From Clostridium cibarium (GTDB taxonomy: Bacteria > Bacillota > Clostridia > Clostridiales > Clostridiaceae), in contig NZ_JACSRA010000017.1 of the NCBI RefSeq assembly GCF_014836335.1, positions 29,513 through 93,512 of the forward strand: 64,000 nt of DNA, read 5' to 3'. Positions 18,863-28,142 of this stretch are shown piece after piece. The notes below the pieces were generated by a model. That model worked only from the letters and a program-made list of their open reading frames with translations. It searched no databases and was not told the origin of the DNA. How positions within the stretch are numbered: the stretch's first letter is position 1; each line of letters starts with the position of its first letter. The translations under genes and the position numbers were made by a program.

Positions 18863-19777
18863 ATGAAAAAAGCAAAAATTTTATGTGCAGCTTTAGGAAT
18901 TATGATATTTTCAAGCTTCAGTGTTTCCGCAAAAACTATGAATTCAGGAACTAATTCTACAGCATATCAAAATGTTCAAGGTTCCAACCAATCTCAATTT
19001 AGTAAATTTGAATTTGAATGTAGGAACTCTAGATCAGTACCAATAAGAGGTACTGTTGAATTGCCACAAGGAATAGGTAACAAAAAAGTTCCTGTAGTTA
19101 TTATGTCTCATGGAATCTTCGGAAACCGTGATTCTGGCGGTGATTTTGTAAAACTTGCTTCAAGTTTAAATAGCAGAGGATTTGCTACAGTAAGATTTGA
19201 TTTCGATGGAAATGGAAGAAGCGGTGGAAGTTTAATCGATAATTCTATTAAAACAGAAATGGATGATTTAAGTGCTGTAATAAACTATGTTAAAACTTTA
19301 AGTTTTGTTGATTCAAGTAAAATTAATCTATTTGGATTTAGTATGGGCGGAGCTGTAACAAGTGTTGTAGCTGGTGATCGTTCTAGGGAAATTAAATCAG
19401 TCTGTCTTTGGGCTCCAGCTGCAGTACTTGTAGATAATTGCGAAAAAGGAATATTATTTGACGCAAAAGTAGATATACACAACATTCCAGATAGAATACC
19501 TGTATTGGGTGGAAGAGTTATGTATGGTAAAGCATTCTTTAAAGATGCAATAGGATTTGATCTTTATGGAAGAGCAGCTAAATGTAATAAAGATATTCTT
19601 ATTCTTCACGGAGATAATGATTACGTTGTTCCTTTAAGCTATGCACAAAAATACACAAAAGTTTGCCCACATGCCACTTTAAATATTATAAGAGGCGGCG
19701 GACATGGTAATAGTGGAAAATTGCTAGATGATACAATTAATATGACAACAAATTATTTTGTTCAAGAAAATAGATAA
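18863..19777 (+). CDS. Secreted alpha/beta hydrolase
   Basis: A 304-residue hydrolase with a cleavable signal peptide (residues 1-23, ending VSA-KT). The nucleophile elbow GFSMGG places Ser160; the acid is in HGDNDYVVP and the catalytic His in GGGHGN near 280. It resembles extracellular esterases such as feruloyl/cinnamoyl esterases, but the substrate cannot be fixed. Ribosome site GGGGGAA; a terminator follows the stop. Confidence 0.85.
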   Translation: MKKAKILCAALGIMIFSSFSVSAKTMNSGTNSTAYQNVQGSNQSQFSKFEFECRNSRSVPIRGTVELPQGIGNKKVPVVIMSHGIFGNRDSGGDFVKLASSLNSRGFATVRFDFDGNGRSGGSLIDNSIKTEMDDLSAVINYVKTLSFVDSSKINLFGFSMGGAVTSVVAGDRSREIKSVCLWAPAAVLVDNCEKGILFDAKVDIHNIPDRIPVLGGRVMYGKAFFKDAIGFDLYGRAAKCNKDILILHGDNDYVVPLSYAQKYTKVCPHATLNIIRGGGHGNSGKLLDDTINMTTNYFVQENR

Positions 19778-19787
19778 TATTTATTTA

Positions 19788-19821
19788 ACAAAGCTATCTT
19801 AATAGAAAAGGATAGCTTTGT
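19788..19821 (+). terminator. Terminator of the hydrolase gene
   Basis: Stem ACAAAGCTATC / GATAGCTTTGT (19788-19798 and 19811-19821), 12-base loop. Confidence 0.75.
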
Positions 19822-20015
19822 CTAATTTACCAACCTTCAAAAAATCTTTTAGCTCAAACGAATAGAGATGAAGTTTTAAAAATTATATATTTCTTCTATA
19901 GAAATCCTCAATTAGATCTATGAGGATCAAAAAGTAGAAGACTTGTATTTTAAGCCCACAAATTCAAAATAATAATGTGTTTAATAAATAAAAATCACTG
20001 TTTTGTAAAAAATAA

Positions 20016-20056
20016 AAGGCTAGACATTTTAAAATTTACTTAAAATGTCTAGCCTT
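20016..20056 (-). terminator. Strong terminator facing the glmS direction, probably the displaced glmS terminator
   Basis: A perfect 17-bp stem (20016-20032 with 20040-20056) whose T-rich tail is on the minus strand only. The transcript it would stop comes from the right. Removing the Tn7-like element would place it about 180-190 bases past the glmS stop, so it is plausibly the native glmS terminator; it could also belong to the older element. The DNA between 19822 and here holds no complete gene. Confidence 0.65.
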
Positions 20057-20130
20057 ATCTGACTAATTATTTACTTACTAGATAATACTATAACATCATA
20101 ATTATAGTATTTACTCTCTTTACAATTTTG

Positions 20131-20214
20131 ATTCAACTTTGTTTCAAAAAATCAAACTTTGTTTCAAATGATCAATCTTTCTTTCAAACGATCAAACTTT
20201 GTTTCAAATTTACA
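20131..20214 (-). mobile_element. Relic right end of an older Tn7-like element
   Basis: Four 20-bp direct repeats in exact register (starting 20131, 20151, 20171, 20191; consensus ATCAAACTTTGTTTCAAATG) run up to a terminal ACA at 20212-20214, which abuts the ATAAT target duplication. On the minus strand this reads ATTAT-TGT followed by tandem AAACAAAGTTTGATC units, the same design as the intact right end at 37,742-37,808 but with a different site sequence. Tn7 right ends carry four overlapping TnsB sites. No transposase gene of this older element remains. Confidence 0.65.
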
Positions 20215-20219
20215 ATAAT
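20215..20219. repeat. Target site duplication, left copy (ATAAT)
   Basis: ATAAT directly outside the left terminal TGT; identical to 37809-37813 outside the right end. Five bases is the Tn7 duplication length. Confidence 0.85.
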
Positions 20220-20369
20220 TGTGATATACAATAAAGTACGTCCAAAATATTTTTAACAAACGTTGAATTTAGTATATTTGATTTTTAAAATATTGCAATA
20301 AAGTTTGGTCAAAATTGCGTACAACTTAACTAAATACTATATTTTCATACAATAAAGTATGTCCAAATC
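20220..20369 (+). repeat. Left end of the Tn7-like element with three end-binding repeats
   Basis: Terminal TGTGATAT followed by three spaced 21-bp sites: 20228-20248, 20295-20315 and 20349-20369, consensus ACAATAAAGTAyGTCCAAA. The wide spacing of three sites mirrors the left end of Tn7. These are presumed TnsB binding sites. Confidence 0.85.
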
Positions 20370-20429
20370 ACTTTTAATAAGTTTACTTTAGTTATACTAT
20401 ATTTATACAAATAAATCGATATAGATATT

Positions 20430-23400
20430 TTAATCCTTCATTTTAGTATTGAATTGCACTACCTTTTTGTTATCATCTCCATTTAATGTATAACTAGAAA
20501 TATAATTACTTTCTTTTAATGCTATTGCTAAATTTAATATTTTTTCATCATAATCAATTTTCACTCTTTTTTTAGATAAATTGATTTCATTAAATGGGTA
20601 TCCCAAATTATCAAGTGATTCTTTTATAATTCCCTTTTCCATAATTCCTGAATTCTTAATTATAAGAGATATTTTATCTTCTGGGTTAATTTGGTCAAAT
20701 ACTTTTTTGTAAATATTATCTTCTAATATTATGTTCTTATTATTACTTAAAATCACTTCTGCTATTACTTTTGATAGCTCTCTATTAATCAAATCTACTT
20801 TTATGTGATTAATAATTTCTTGTATATTTTCTGTTGTGATTTTTTGTAATTTTAAGATTTTACATAAATCTTCTTCATCAACTTCATATGAAGATATATC
20901 TTCTAAATAATCTTTTAAGTTTCTCTCAATAAATTTTATATGCAAGTTATTTTCACAGCTTCTCCTTACATCATCATAAGCACCTACATTAAACATAAGA
21001 ATACCATAATCAATTAATGTATCAACACGTTCTGTATCAAGTCCACCAATATCTAATTTACTAAATTTTATTGGAATAGATTTTACTAATACCTTAAATG
21101 AACTATTTGAAATTTTCATACTTACTAAATTTATAGTAAACTCAATAAGTAATTCTTGGCCTTCAATTTGATACTTATTTGAAGATAAAACCCTATATAC
21201 TTCTTCTTTATTTAAAAAGATAGTTAAAACTTCATCAAATTCTTCTACGTACTTATAGTATTCAACTAAATTAGCCCAATTAATTTCTACTCTAATATTA
21301 TTAAATAACTCAGCCCATACTTCACTATGAACTTTCAAAACATCTGATATAACAAAATTGCCTTTTGCTATTATTCTTTCTTTAATATTAGTAGGTAGCA
21401 TATTATTATCCCAATTTAATAACTTTATTATATTATTAATATCTTCTTCCATATTCCCTTCAAGTTTTAGATACACATTCATGATATAATCTTTAATATT
21501 TTGATCTACATACTGGCATAATGACTTATATCCTGATTTACATATTGTAGTATAATTTGCTTTTCTAATATCATCTATTTTTCCTGAACATTTGTTAATC
21601 AAAATATCTTCTATTATTTCAGTGGTTATTCTATAATAGTTACCATCCCAAACAAAATCTAATAGTTTTTCACTTACACCCTCCATTCCTATAAAATTAA
21701 GTTTTAAATTAAACATTAAAAATATTTCTTTTATTTTGTCTATTTCTACGATGTACACCATACAAAGAAATTCTTTACTATTCTCAATATACTCTACTAA
21801 TACATTATCAATATTAATTTCTTCTATGATGTTTATATCTAAGTATCTAATTAAATCCATTAAATACGTATCTTTTTTATTTTTAGAATAATCTGTTTTT
21901 TCTACTATATAACTCCACATATTATTACACTTGCTACAAATCAAATTCCAAAAATCTTCTCTATATTTAGTACAGTCCTTAAATTGATCTATGAATGTTA
22001 TTGATTCTAATGAATAATCCGATAACTTCTTTATCACAAGAGCTAAATGAGCATTATATTCCTTTTTATTACCTAGAATATAATCCAAAAGATTAAAGTT
22101 CAATATTTCCTTCTGTTCAAATTCATAAATATTTAATTTTGAAATAATTTGTTCTATTTTCAATAGTTCATAATTAAAGTCTTTTGCTTCATAATTTCTA
22201 ACCGAAAGAATAAAATTCATGTCCTGTACTGTAATATTATTTTCATAAAAATAGGTTAAGTAATTTATATACGTTTCATCTATATAACCATGTCTAAGAA
22301 GATAGACAATAGGTTTTTCATTAAACACTTCTCTACATAACAAAGATTCTGCACCAAACTTTTTAATTAATTTTTCTAGTTTCCATGATTTTAAGGATCT
22401 TTCCTTCTCTTTTAACTCTTCAATCTGCTCTTTTAAATTTTCTTGTGTTTCTCTACTTTTTAATCTTATGTCCTCAAATCTTTGAACAAATGTCCTATTT
22501 GAATCCAAATTTGCATTTGCATTTTTCATATTGCTGCTTAAATATGAAGTACCGTATCTAGATTGGTAATAAATGTCCAGCCCTCCATCTTCTAAAACAG
22601 ATAAATTAAAATCATCTTTCAAGAAAGTATCAATTTCGTATTGTACCCCTTTTGCATCAATTCTAAAAACATCATAATTATGTCCACATAAGCAATACAA
22701 TAATAATATCTTTAGCTCTTTAGTACTAGATATACATTCATTGTTAGCTTTTTCTATTTTGTCTACTATATCTTGTCCTTCCTTCTTTACTTGCGCTATC
22801 TTTTCTTGAATAAAATCTTTTTTATTTTTAAATACATTATAAATAAGTCCTGCATTATGTTGGAGCTTTTCAAAATCACTTGGATATAAATTCTTATATA
22901 TTATTAAAGACAATACCTTCTCTACTTTTAGTGTTATATCTGTAAGAAGATTTTTATATAATATAAACTCATTAAAAATATTATTTAAAATACGCATATC
23001 ATCAATATATACAGATACTCCATTAATAAATTCACTACTAATAACGTTATCTAATTTACTATCCACTATTTTTTTTAATAGCTTATCACCTGAGTTAACT
23101 GAACTTATAACCGGTATAACTGGTATAATAAATTCAAAAAATTTTGTGCGTTCCTTGTTTTTAAACATATCATCTTTTATAGCATATACGAACACAATTT
23201 TTCTCTTAATTTTCTCATAATTATTAATTAAAGAATTTAATTCCCTCAACTTTATAAATATCTTAGTATTATCAAATCTATCTAAGTCCTCAATTATAAC
23301 TACATTATACTTAGTTACCTCAAAAAAATATAATATCTCATCAAGATATTTATTAAATATTGATTCATTGTTTTCTTTATCTAATTCTATTTTAGTGTTT

Positions 23401-24122
23401 TCAAAGGAGAGTTTACTTAGCTTTAATTTGCCATTACAATACTTTATTAATTTAACCACATTGTAAATTGCTACAACTGCAAAAGAAATGTACAATAATG
23501 CTACTAACAAATCAGAATTAAAATAACTATACAATTCAATTGACCTATCTTCTAATTCATCTAGAATACTAGGAAATACAATAATATTACCTAACGCTAA
23601 TGTTATAAAAAAGATTACTATTGTAATGAGTATATTTACCGTTTTTATATTTTTAATTTTCCTAAACCTTGTGAACGGAATACGGCTTGCATCTATTTTA
23701 TAAAATAATTGTTGTAAAATACCTTTCTCTATTTCATTATCAGTAAATTGAACAACTTTTGAATCATCTTCATCCGTTTCTATTTGTTCATAAAATGAAG
23801 CTAATGATATATTTAAGTAGTGGTTATTAAGCCTCTTTTTCTGATATGTTCTTAATAAACTACTTTTACCAGAACCATATGAACCAGTCATTGCTATATT
23901 GTATATGTTTTCATTATCAATAGACCAATCCAACGCTTGTGTATAATGTCCTTTTTTATCAACGTCATCTTTTGGTGCGAGATCTTCATATTGTAAATTA
24001 TTAAAATCATGCTCCTCAACATAAGCTTTAAGATAACTCAACTTTAGTTCTATGTACGTCTTTACTCTATTTTTTTTATTTTCAAAGATTTTTATAATAT
24101 ATTGCTTAAATATACTTAACAC
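20430..24122 (-). CDS. YobI-type membrane P-loop NTPase (transposon cargo)
   Basis: A 1230-residue protein. Walker A TGSYGSGKSS is at residues 79-88, two membrane helices lie near 165-250, and a Walker B-like YNVVIIEDLDRFDNTKIF follows near 285, as in KAP/YobI ATPases. The remaining ~900 residues are helical, with a coiled-coil stretch around 550-600, and show no domain I can name. The start is a GTG preceded by GGGGGAG. Large NTPases of this kind are common in defence islands; its position in a Tn7-like element next to retron and Thoeris genes suggests anti-phage function, but this is inference. Confidence 0.8.
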   Translation of the reverse strand: MLSIFKQYIIKIFENKKNRVKTYIELKLSYLKAYVEEHDFNNLQYEDLAPKDDVDKKGHYTQALDWSIDNENIYNIAMTGSYGSGKSSLLRTYQKKRLNNHYLNISLASFYEQIETDEDDSKVVQFTDNEIEKGILQQLFYKIDASRIPFTRFRKIKNIKTVNILITIVIFFITLALGNIIVFPSILDELEDRSIELYSYFNSDLLVALLYISFAVVAIYNVVKLIKYCNGKLKLSKLSFENTKIELDKENNESIFNKYLDEILYFFEVTKYNVVIIEDLDRFDNTKIFIKLRELNSLINNYEKIKRKIVFVYAIKDDMFKNKERTKFFEFIIPVIPVISSVNSGDKLLKKIVDSKLDNVISSEFINGVSVYIDDMRILNNIFNEFILYKNLLTDITLKVEKVLSLIIYKNLYPSDFEKLQHNAGLIYNVFKNKKDFIQEKIAQVKKEGQDIVDKIEKANNECISSTKELKILLLYCLCGHNYDVFRIDAKGVQYEIDTFLKDDFNLSVLEDGGLDIYYQSRYGTSYLSSNMKNANANLDSNRTFVQRFEDIRLKSRETQENLKEQIEELKEKERSLKSWKLEKLIKKFGAESLLCREVFNEKPIVYLLRHGYIDETYINYLTYFYENNITVQDMNFILSVRNYEAKDFNYELLKIEQIISKLNIYEFEQKEILNFNLLDYILGNKKEYNAHLALVIKKLSDYSLESITFIDQFKDCTKYREDFWNLICSKCNNMWSYIVEKTDYSKNKKDTYLMDLIRYLDINIIEEINIDNVLVEYIENSKEFLCMVYIVEIDKIKEIFLMFNLKLNFIGMEGVSEKLLDFVWDGNYYRITTEIIEDILINKCSGKIDDIRKANYTTICKSGYKSLCQYVDQNIKDYIMNVYLKLEGNMEEDINNIIKLLNWDNNMLPTNIKERIIAKGNFVISDVLKVHSEVWAELFNNIRVEINWANLVEYYKYVEEFDEVLTIFLNKEEVYRVLSSNKYQIEGQELLIEFTINLVSMKISNSSFKVLVKSIPIKFSKLDIGGLDTERVDTLIDYGILMFNVGAYDDVRRSCENNLHIKFIERNLKDYLEDISSYEVDEEDLCKILKLQKITTENIQEIINHIKVDLINRELSKVIAEVILSNNKNIILEDNIYKKVFDQINPEDKISLIIKNSGIMEKGIIKESLDNLGYPFNEINLSKKRVKIDYDEKILNLAIALKESNYISSYTLNGDDNKKVVQFNTKMKD

Positions 24123-24484
24123 TTATACTCCCCCTATACCTAAGATTAAATGTATAAATTTCATTATAAACCATATTATAACACACTGTATAATCTATAA
24201 TATAATGAAGTTAAATCAAAATTTAAGACTTAAAATCTTATAAATAGCTTGGCAAAGTTAATTACTATACAATTGAAAAAGAAGAGAATTAAGTTTATAC
24301 TAATCTCTTCTTCCATATTTACATAACGTTGAAATTGCAAGATTTCCTACTTATTATATTCTTATAGCCTTTATGGAATAATTCTTTAATAAATCATCTA
24401 ATGTTATAGAAGAGTTGCCTAATAAATTTTCTTCTTAATATATAACTAATAATAAATACAATCTAATTTAATTGTATTTATAAA
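24123..24484. other. Gap between the tns operon and the NTPase gene
   Basis: The gap holds a terminator (24276-24311) and, next to 24122, AT-rich DNA with TATAAT-like boxes that should be the NTPase promoter. Just past the tniQ stop a 26-codon open stretch without a start codon is seen on the minus strand; it may be a remnant and is not called as a gene. Confidence 0.5.
24276..24311 (-). terminator. Terminator of the tns operon
   Basis: Stem GAAGAGAATTA / TAATCTCTTC (24281-24291 and 24301-24310, one bulge) with a run of T on the minus strand. It lies about 175 bases past the last tniQ stop. Confidence 0.65.
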
Positions 24485-26206
24485 TTAGATAAGTCCATGG
24501 TCCTTTAACACTAATTCTGTTTTAGGTAACTTGTAGACATATTTCATAATTGGTAATTTTAATTCTCTTGAAATAAGACTCACTGTAATTTTAATATTCA
24601 TATCTTTTTTTCTAATTTCATCAATAATGCTTAAAACCTTTTCACTTATATCATTATCTCTATCACTCCAATCTACATATTGATTTACTTTTCTACAGTC
24701 TATATGTCTATTAACTTGCTTTGGCATTACTGAATCCAACCATTCTTTTCTGTACCTATGCATCCATGCACATTGTTTTGAAAGTTTTTTTTCAACGTTT
24801 GCCCTAATTGCATTTGGATTTTCTTTTATATATCTAACTATGTCAGCTTTATAAAATGGTTCTAATTTTTCATCATATCTACGTGCCTTTTCCTTTTTGA
24901 CTGTGTAAGTTTTCATTCTCGAATTCAATAAGTGAAAAACACCTAAATCTTTAGCATATCTTCCTATTGTCTTGCTATCACATTCCATTATTCTCATTAA
25001 ATCTGAAATATTATATATTCTTTTCTCAATATTATCTTTTAAGCCTTTAATCCACACTTGTCCAAATGATTTTACAGTTCTTTTATTATACCTATCACTT
25101 ATATCCTTATCTGGTCCTAATCTAGTATATGAATATCCACACTCACATTTAAAAATTCCTAATGGTTTTATTGTAGTGCTTCTTTTTGAAAGTTCCATTT
25201 CTGTTATAACATCTTCTTTATAGTGTGAAGCTACTGGATTTAGACATGGCCAAGGACCCGTGCCAAATGGTCTATACTCCAACTCATTGAACATTATTAA
25301 ATTACTTACACTTCCAAAGAGATAACGAATAAATAGTAAATGCCTAATCGGATGTACCATAATTTTTCTATTCATCAACATCCTAGTCCAATTGGTTTTA
25401 TCATCTTCTTTTATACTTGATTCTAATACGCTTAGAAAATTACTAGGATAAAACTCGAAAAACTCACTATCAACCTTACTCCAATTTATAATGCCACCAA
25501 TACTAGCAAATCCTTTTTTCGCTAACATTACTTTATATTTTTTTATTAATTCTTGAAATCTTATATCTTTATTCTTGATTGTAAGAATCGAATTTATGTC
25601 ACTACATAAATTTTTAAAATAAATAATATTCGACTCATTTACTATATTGTTACTTGGTTCAACGCTGCACGTATTAAAGTCAACAATCTTACATCTACCT
25701 AAATACTTTGGTAATACAATTTTTCTTAACACCTCAGAATGTTTATAACAAATCTGATTCCCTGGAATTTGATGTTCCCTATGTATATAACTTTCTCCAT
25801 ATTTCTTATTGTCTTCATCGATACATTTTAAACAAACTCTTATTCCAAACCCCTTACATATACCTCCAGCCATTTCTCCGATTCTTATTTGAATTTCTCT
25901 TGAATTACTACCTTTCATATCATTAATTAATTGTGTAATTCTTTCCTCTACTACGAATGGTAAATATAACGGAAAAATTGTATGATTCATTATAATATGT
26001 TCTGGAGTATAAATACTTTGATTATTAAATTGATTGCAAAAATATTGCAAAAAACAAGGTAGATTATTGTTATTATTTTTAGTTCTTGTTCCAAAAAGGT
26101 CATCATTAGTTTTTCTTTCACTTAGATTCCCACTATATATATTATATCTAGCAATAATATTAAAAAAAACTTCATCTTCATAAGGATCTGTAAAAAAATA
26201 CAACAT
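24485..26206 (-). CDS. tniQ: TniQ/TnsD family target selector, second copy
   Basis: A 573-residue TniQ-family protein. The N-terminal part has YNIYSGNLSERKTNDDLFGT and a zinc-ligand set CLKCIDEDNKKYG...H(x)EHQIPGNQICYKH near residues 125-160; a second Cys pair CECGYSY lies near 353, followed by a helix-turn-helix-rich C-terminus. This size and layout match TnsD, which binds DNA at the attachment site and recruits TnsC. It lies 61 bases after its paralogue and shares MVHPIRHxLFI and CLNPVASHYK with it. Which of the two reads glmS cannot be told from sequence alone. Confidence 0.88.
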   Translation of the reverse strand: MLYFFTDPYEDEVFFNIIARYNIYSGNLSERKTNDDLFGTRTKNNNNNLPCFLQYFCNQFNNQSIYTPEHIIMNHTIFPLYLPFVVEERITQLINDMKGSNSREIQIRIGEMAGGICKGFGIRVCLKCIDEDNKKYGESYIHREHQIPGNQICYKHSEVLRKIVLPKYLGRCKIVDFNTCSVEPSNNIVNESNIIYFKNLCSDINSILTIKNKDIRFQELIKKYKVMLAKKGFASIGGIINWSKVDSEFFEFYPSNFLSVLESSIKEDDKTNWTRMLMNRKIMVHPIRHLLFIRYLFGSVSNLIMFNELEYRPFGTGPWPCLNPVASHYKEDVITEMELSKRSTTIKPLGIFKCECGYSYTRLGPDKDISDRYNKRTVKSFGQVWIKGLKDNIEKRIYNISDLMRIMECDSKTIGRYAKDLGVFHLLNSRMKTYTVKKEKARRYDEKLEPFYKADIVRYIKENPNAIRANVEKKLSKQCAWMHRYRKEWLDSVMPKQVNRHIDCRKVNQYVDWSDRDNDISEKVLSIIDEIRKKDMNIKITVSLISRELKLPIMKYVYKLPKTELVLKDHGLI

Positions 26207-26267
26207 ATTAACAACAACTCCAATTTAATAAAGTTATTATTAATATGTGTAATAATTAAGAATTTAT

Positions 26268-28130
26268 TTAAAACTGTTCATAAAACTGTATAGTTCTAAT
26301 TATATTTTCCGAGCAAGTTGGTTTCAATCCTGCTAACCTCATCACTTTCCATTTTCTTATCTCAATATTTTTCTTTATTAATGCTCTACATGCTTTTTTA
26401 ATTCTCCTAATTTGGAATTCCTGAATTGTCTCTACAATTTTACTTAAATATGCTTTTGTTATTGGTAACTTATCTAAGTGGTATTCTAACAATGCTGAAA
26501 TACCGCACCTATTTCCAATAACAGATTTTGTAATCCTAACTTTATTAGATTTCCTGAGTATTGTTATATATATACTTTTTATTTTTACATAGGTTTGATA
26601 ATCTCTTTTAGCCCAATCAACTCTTGAATTTGTTATAAAACATTTACCTACTTGCATTAACTTTGCTGGTAAATTTTTATCGAGCCATTGTCTATCATTT
26701 CTATAAAACCATGCATATTGTTTCTTTAATTCTTTTCTTATTTCACTACGTGTATAATCTGGATATCTATTAATTAATTTCAATATATCTTTAGCATAAA
26801 TATCTCTATAGTTTTCTACTTTATTCAAAGGTTTATTTGATGGAATTTTAATTTTAGAATTTATTATATCTCCTTTTCCAAGTTTTCTAGCATATTTTAC
26901 AATAGTTTTAGGATCACATTTCATAGTTTTAGCAAGTCCAGTAAGACTATGTTTTTCATTATCTAGTAATTCTAAAAGCCTCGCTTCCCACACATTCCCA
27001 TAGGCTTTTATTCTGCCAATTTTATAAATGTTATCTTTATAATTAAGCTTTCGTGAATATGTGAACCCACATATTTCACATTTAAATGTTCCGACAGGTT
27101 GTCTCGTTTTATAATCACTAGTTATTATACATTTATTAATAACTAGCTTTTTATAATGACTTGCTACTGGATTCAAACAAGCCCAAACTGTATTTTCGAA
27201 ATTATATCTTTCACATTTATTTCTTTTGAAAAACTCTTCAACATCATTACAAAGGAATAAAATGAATAGAATATGTCTTATAGGATGTACCATTTTTTCA
27301 GGTTTTCTCACTATTCCCCTTAACCAATTACTTTCTCTATCATCAATTTTGGAGTCTAGCATTTCTAAAAACTCTTCACTATAACGGCTTTTAAACATTT
27401 CCTTAAGCCTATTTTGCCTAACTCTCTTTTTTGGTGTAAGTAACCCTAAGTTATCTAACATATACTTATACTTTTCAGTTATTATACTTTGATTAAACTC
27501 ATATAAATCACTATTCAAAATATAACTTGCACTTTTAGCAATCTTTATTAAATTACTATTTGTATCATATTTCGTAGTAAAATCTATATATTTCAAATTA
27601 ATTCTTATTAAGTTTATTCTACCCACATCATTCTTTGTAATTATGTACCTATTAATTAAACATGAATGAATTGGGCAAACCAATACTCCTGGTACTTGAT
27701 GTACTCTGTGAAAATAAGCTTCTCCAAGTTTATCCAAATCTTCTTTCACACATTCAGGGCAGTAATAAAAATCTTTTTTTGTGCAAATCCCTCCAGCAGT
27801 AATACCTATTTTAGCATATATACTTCGCCCGTTTTTTTTTGCCATTGCTTCAGGTAAAGATATTTGATTATTAGAATTTAAAAAAGGAAAGTAAAAAGGG
27901 AGACATGTATGATTTTTTATAAAATAACTTTCATTATATATATTATTATTTATAAATTTGCAAACCTTACTTAAATTGCATGGTAATTCAACTGTTGGAA
28001 TAATATTTTCCGTTCCAAAAAGTTCTTTCAAGGTATTCTTAGAATTTGTATTTCCCATGTAAAAATGATACCTAGAAATTATACTATATAATATTTCATC
28101 ATGATATGGTTCTGGAAAATATAAACTCAT
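26268..28130 (-). CDS. tniQ: TniQ/TnsD family target selector, first copy
   Basis: A 620-residue TniQ-family protein with the N-terminal signature ISRYHFYMGN, zinc ligands CPECVKEDLDKLG and HRVHQVPGVLVCPIH, a second Cys pair CEICGFTYSR and a basic, helix-rich C-terminus. TnsD proteins of this length choose the attachment site, in Tn7 the 3' end of glmS. It starts 12 bases after tnsC and is clearly in the same operon. Having two full-size TnsD-like proteins is unusual. Confidence 0.88.
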   Translation of the reverse strand: MSLYFPEPYHDEILYSIISRYHFYMGNTNSKNTLKELFGTENIIPTVELPCNLSKVCKFINNNIYNESYFIKNHTCLPFYFPFLNSNNQISLPEAMAKKNGRSIYAKIGITAGGICTKKDFYYCPECVKEDLDKLGEAYFHRVHQVPGVLVCPIHSCLINRYIITKNDVGRINLIRINLKYIDFTTKYDTNSNLIKIAKSASYILNSDLYEFNQSIITEKYKYMLDNLGLLTPKKRVRQNRLKEMFKSRYSEEFLEMLDSKIDDRESNWLRGIVRKPEKMVHPIRHILFILFLCNDVEEFFKRNKCERYNFENTVWACLNPVASHYKKLVINKCIITSDYKTRQPVGTFKCEICGFTYSRKLNYKDNIYKIGRIKAYGNVWEARLLELLDNEKHSLTGLAKTMKCDPKTIVKYARKLGKGDIINSKIKIPSNKPLNKVENYRDIYAKDILKLINRYPDYTRSEIRKELKKQYAWFYRNDRQWLDKNLPAKLMQVGKCFITNSRVDWAKRDYQTYVKIKSIYITILRKSNKVRITKSVIGNRCGISALLEYHLDKLPITKAYLSKIVETIQEFQIRRIKKACRALIKKNIEIRKWKVMRLAGLKPTCSENIIRTIQFYEQF

Positions 28131-28142
28131 AATTCACCTCGC

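Noticed and set aside
19822..19930. Short stop-free stretch ending near 19922 that reads like a protein tail
   Set aside because: Fewer than 45 codons, no start codon and no recognised family; could be a gene remnant but is too weak to list.
19972..19980. ATAAT next to GTGTTT as a possible left end of the older Tn7-like element
   Set aside because: The terminal TGT is out of register with ATAAT and no end repeats follow.
20131..20214. CRISPR array
   Set aside because: Repeats are contiguous 20-bp units without spacers, and there are no cas genes; the fit to transposon end sites is far better.
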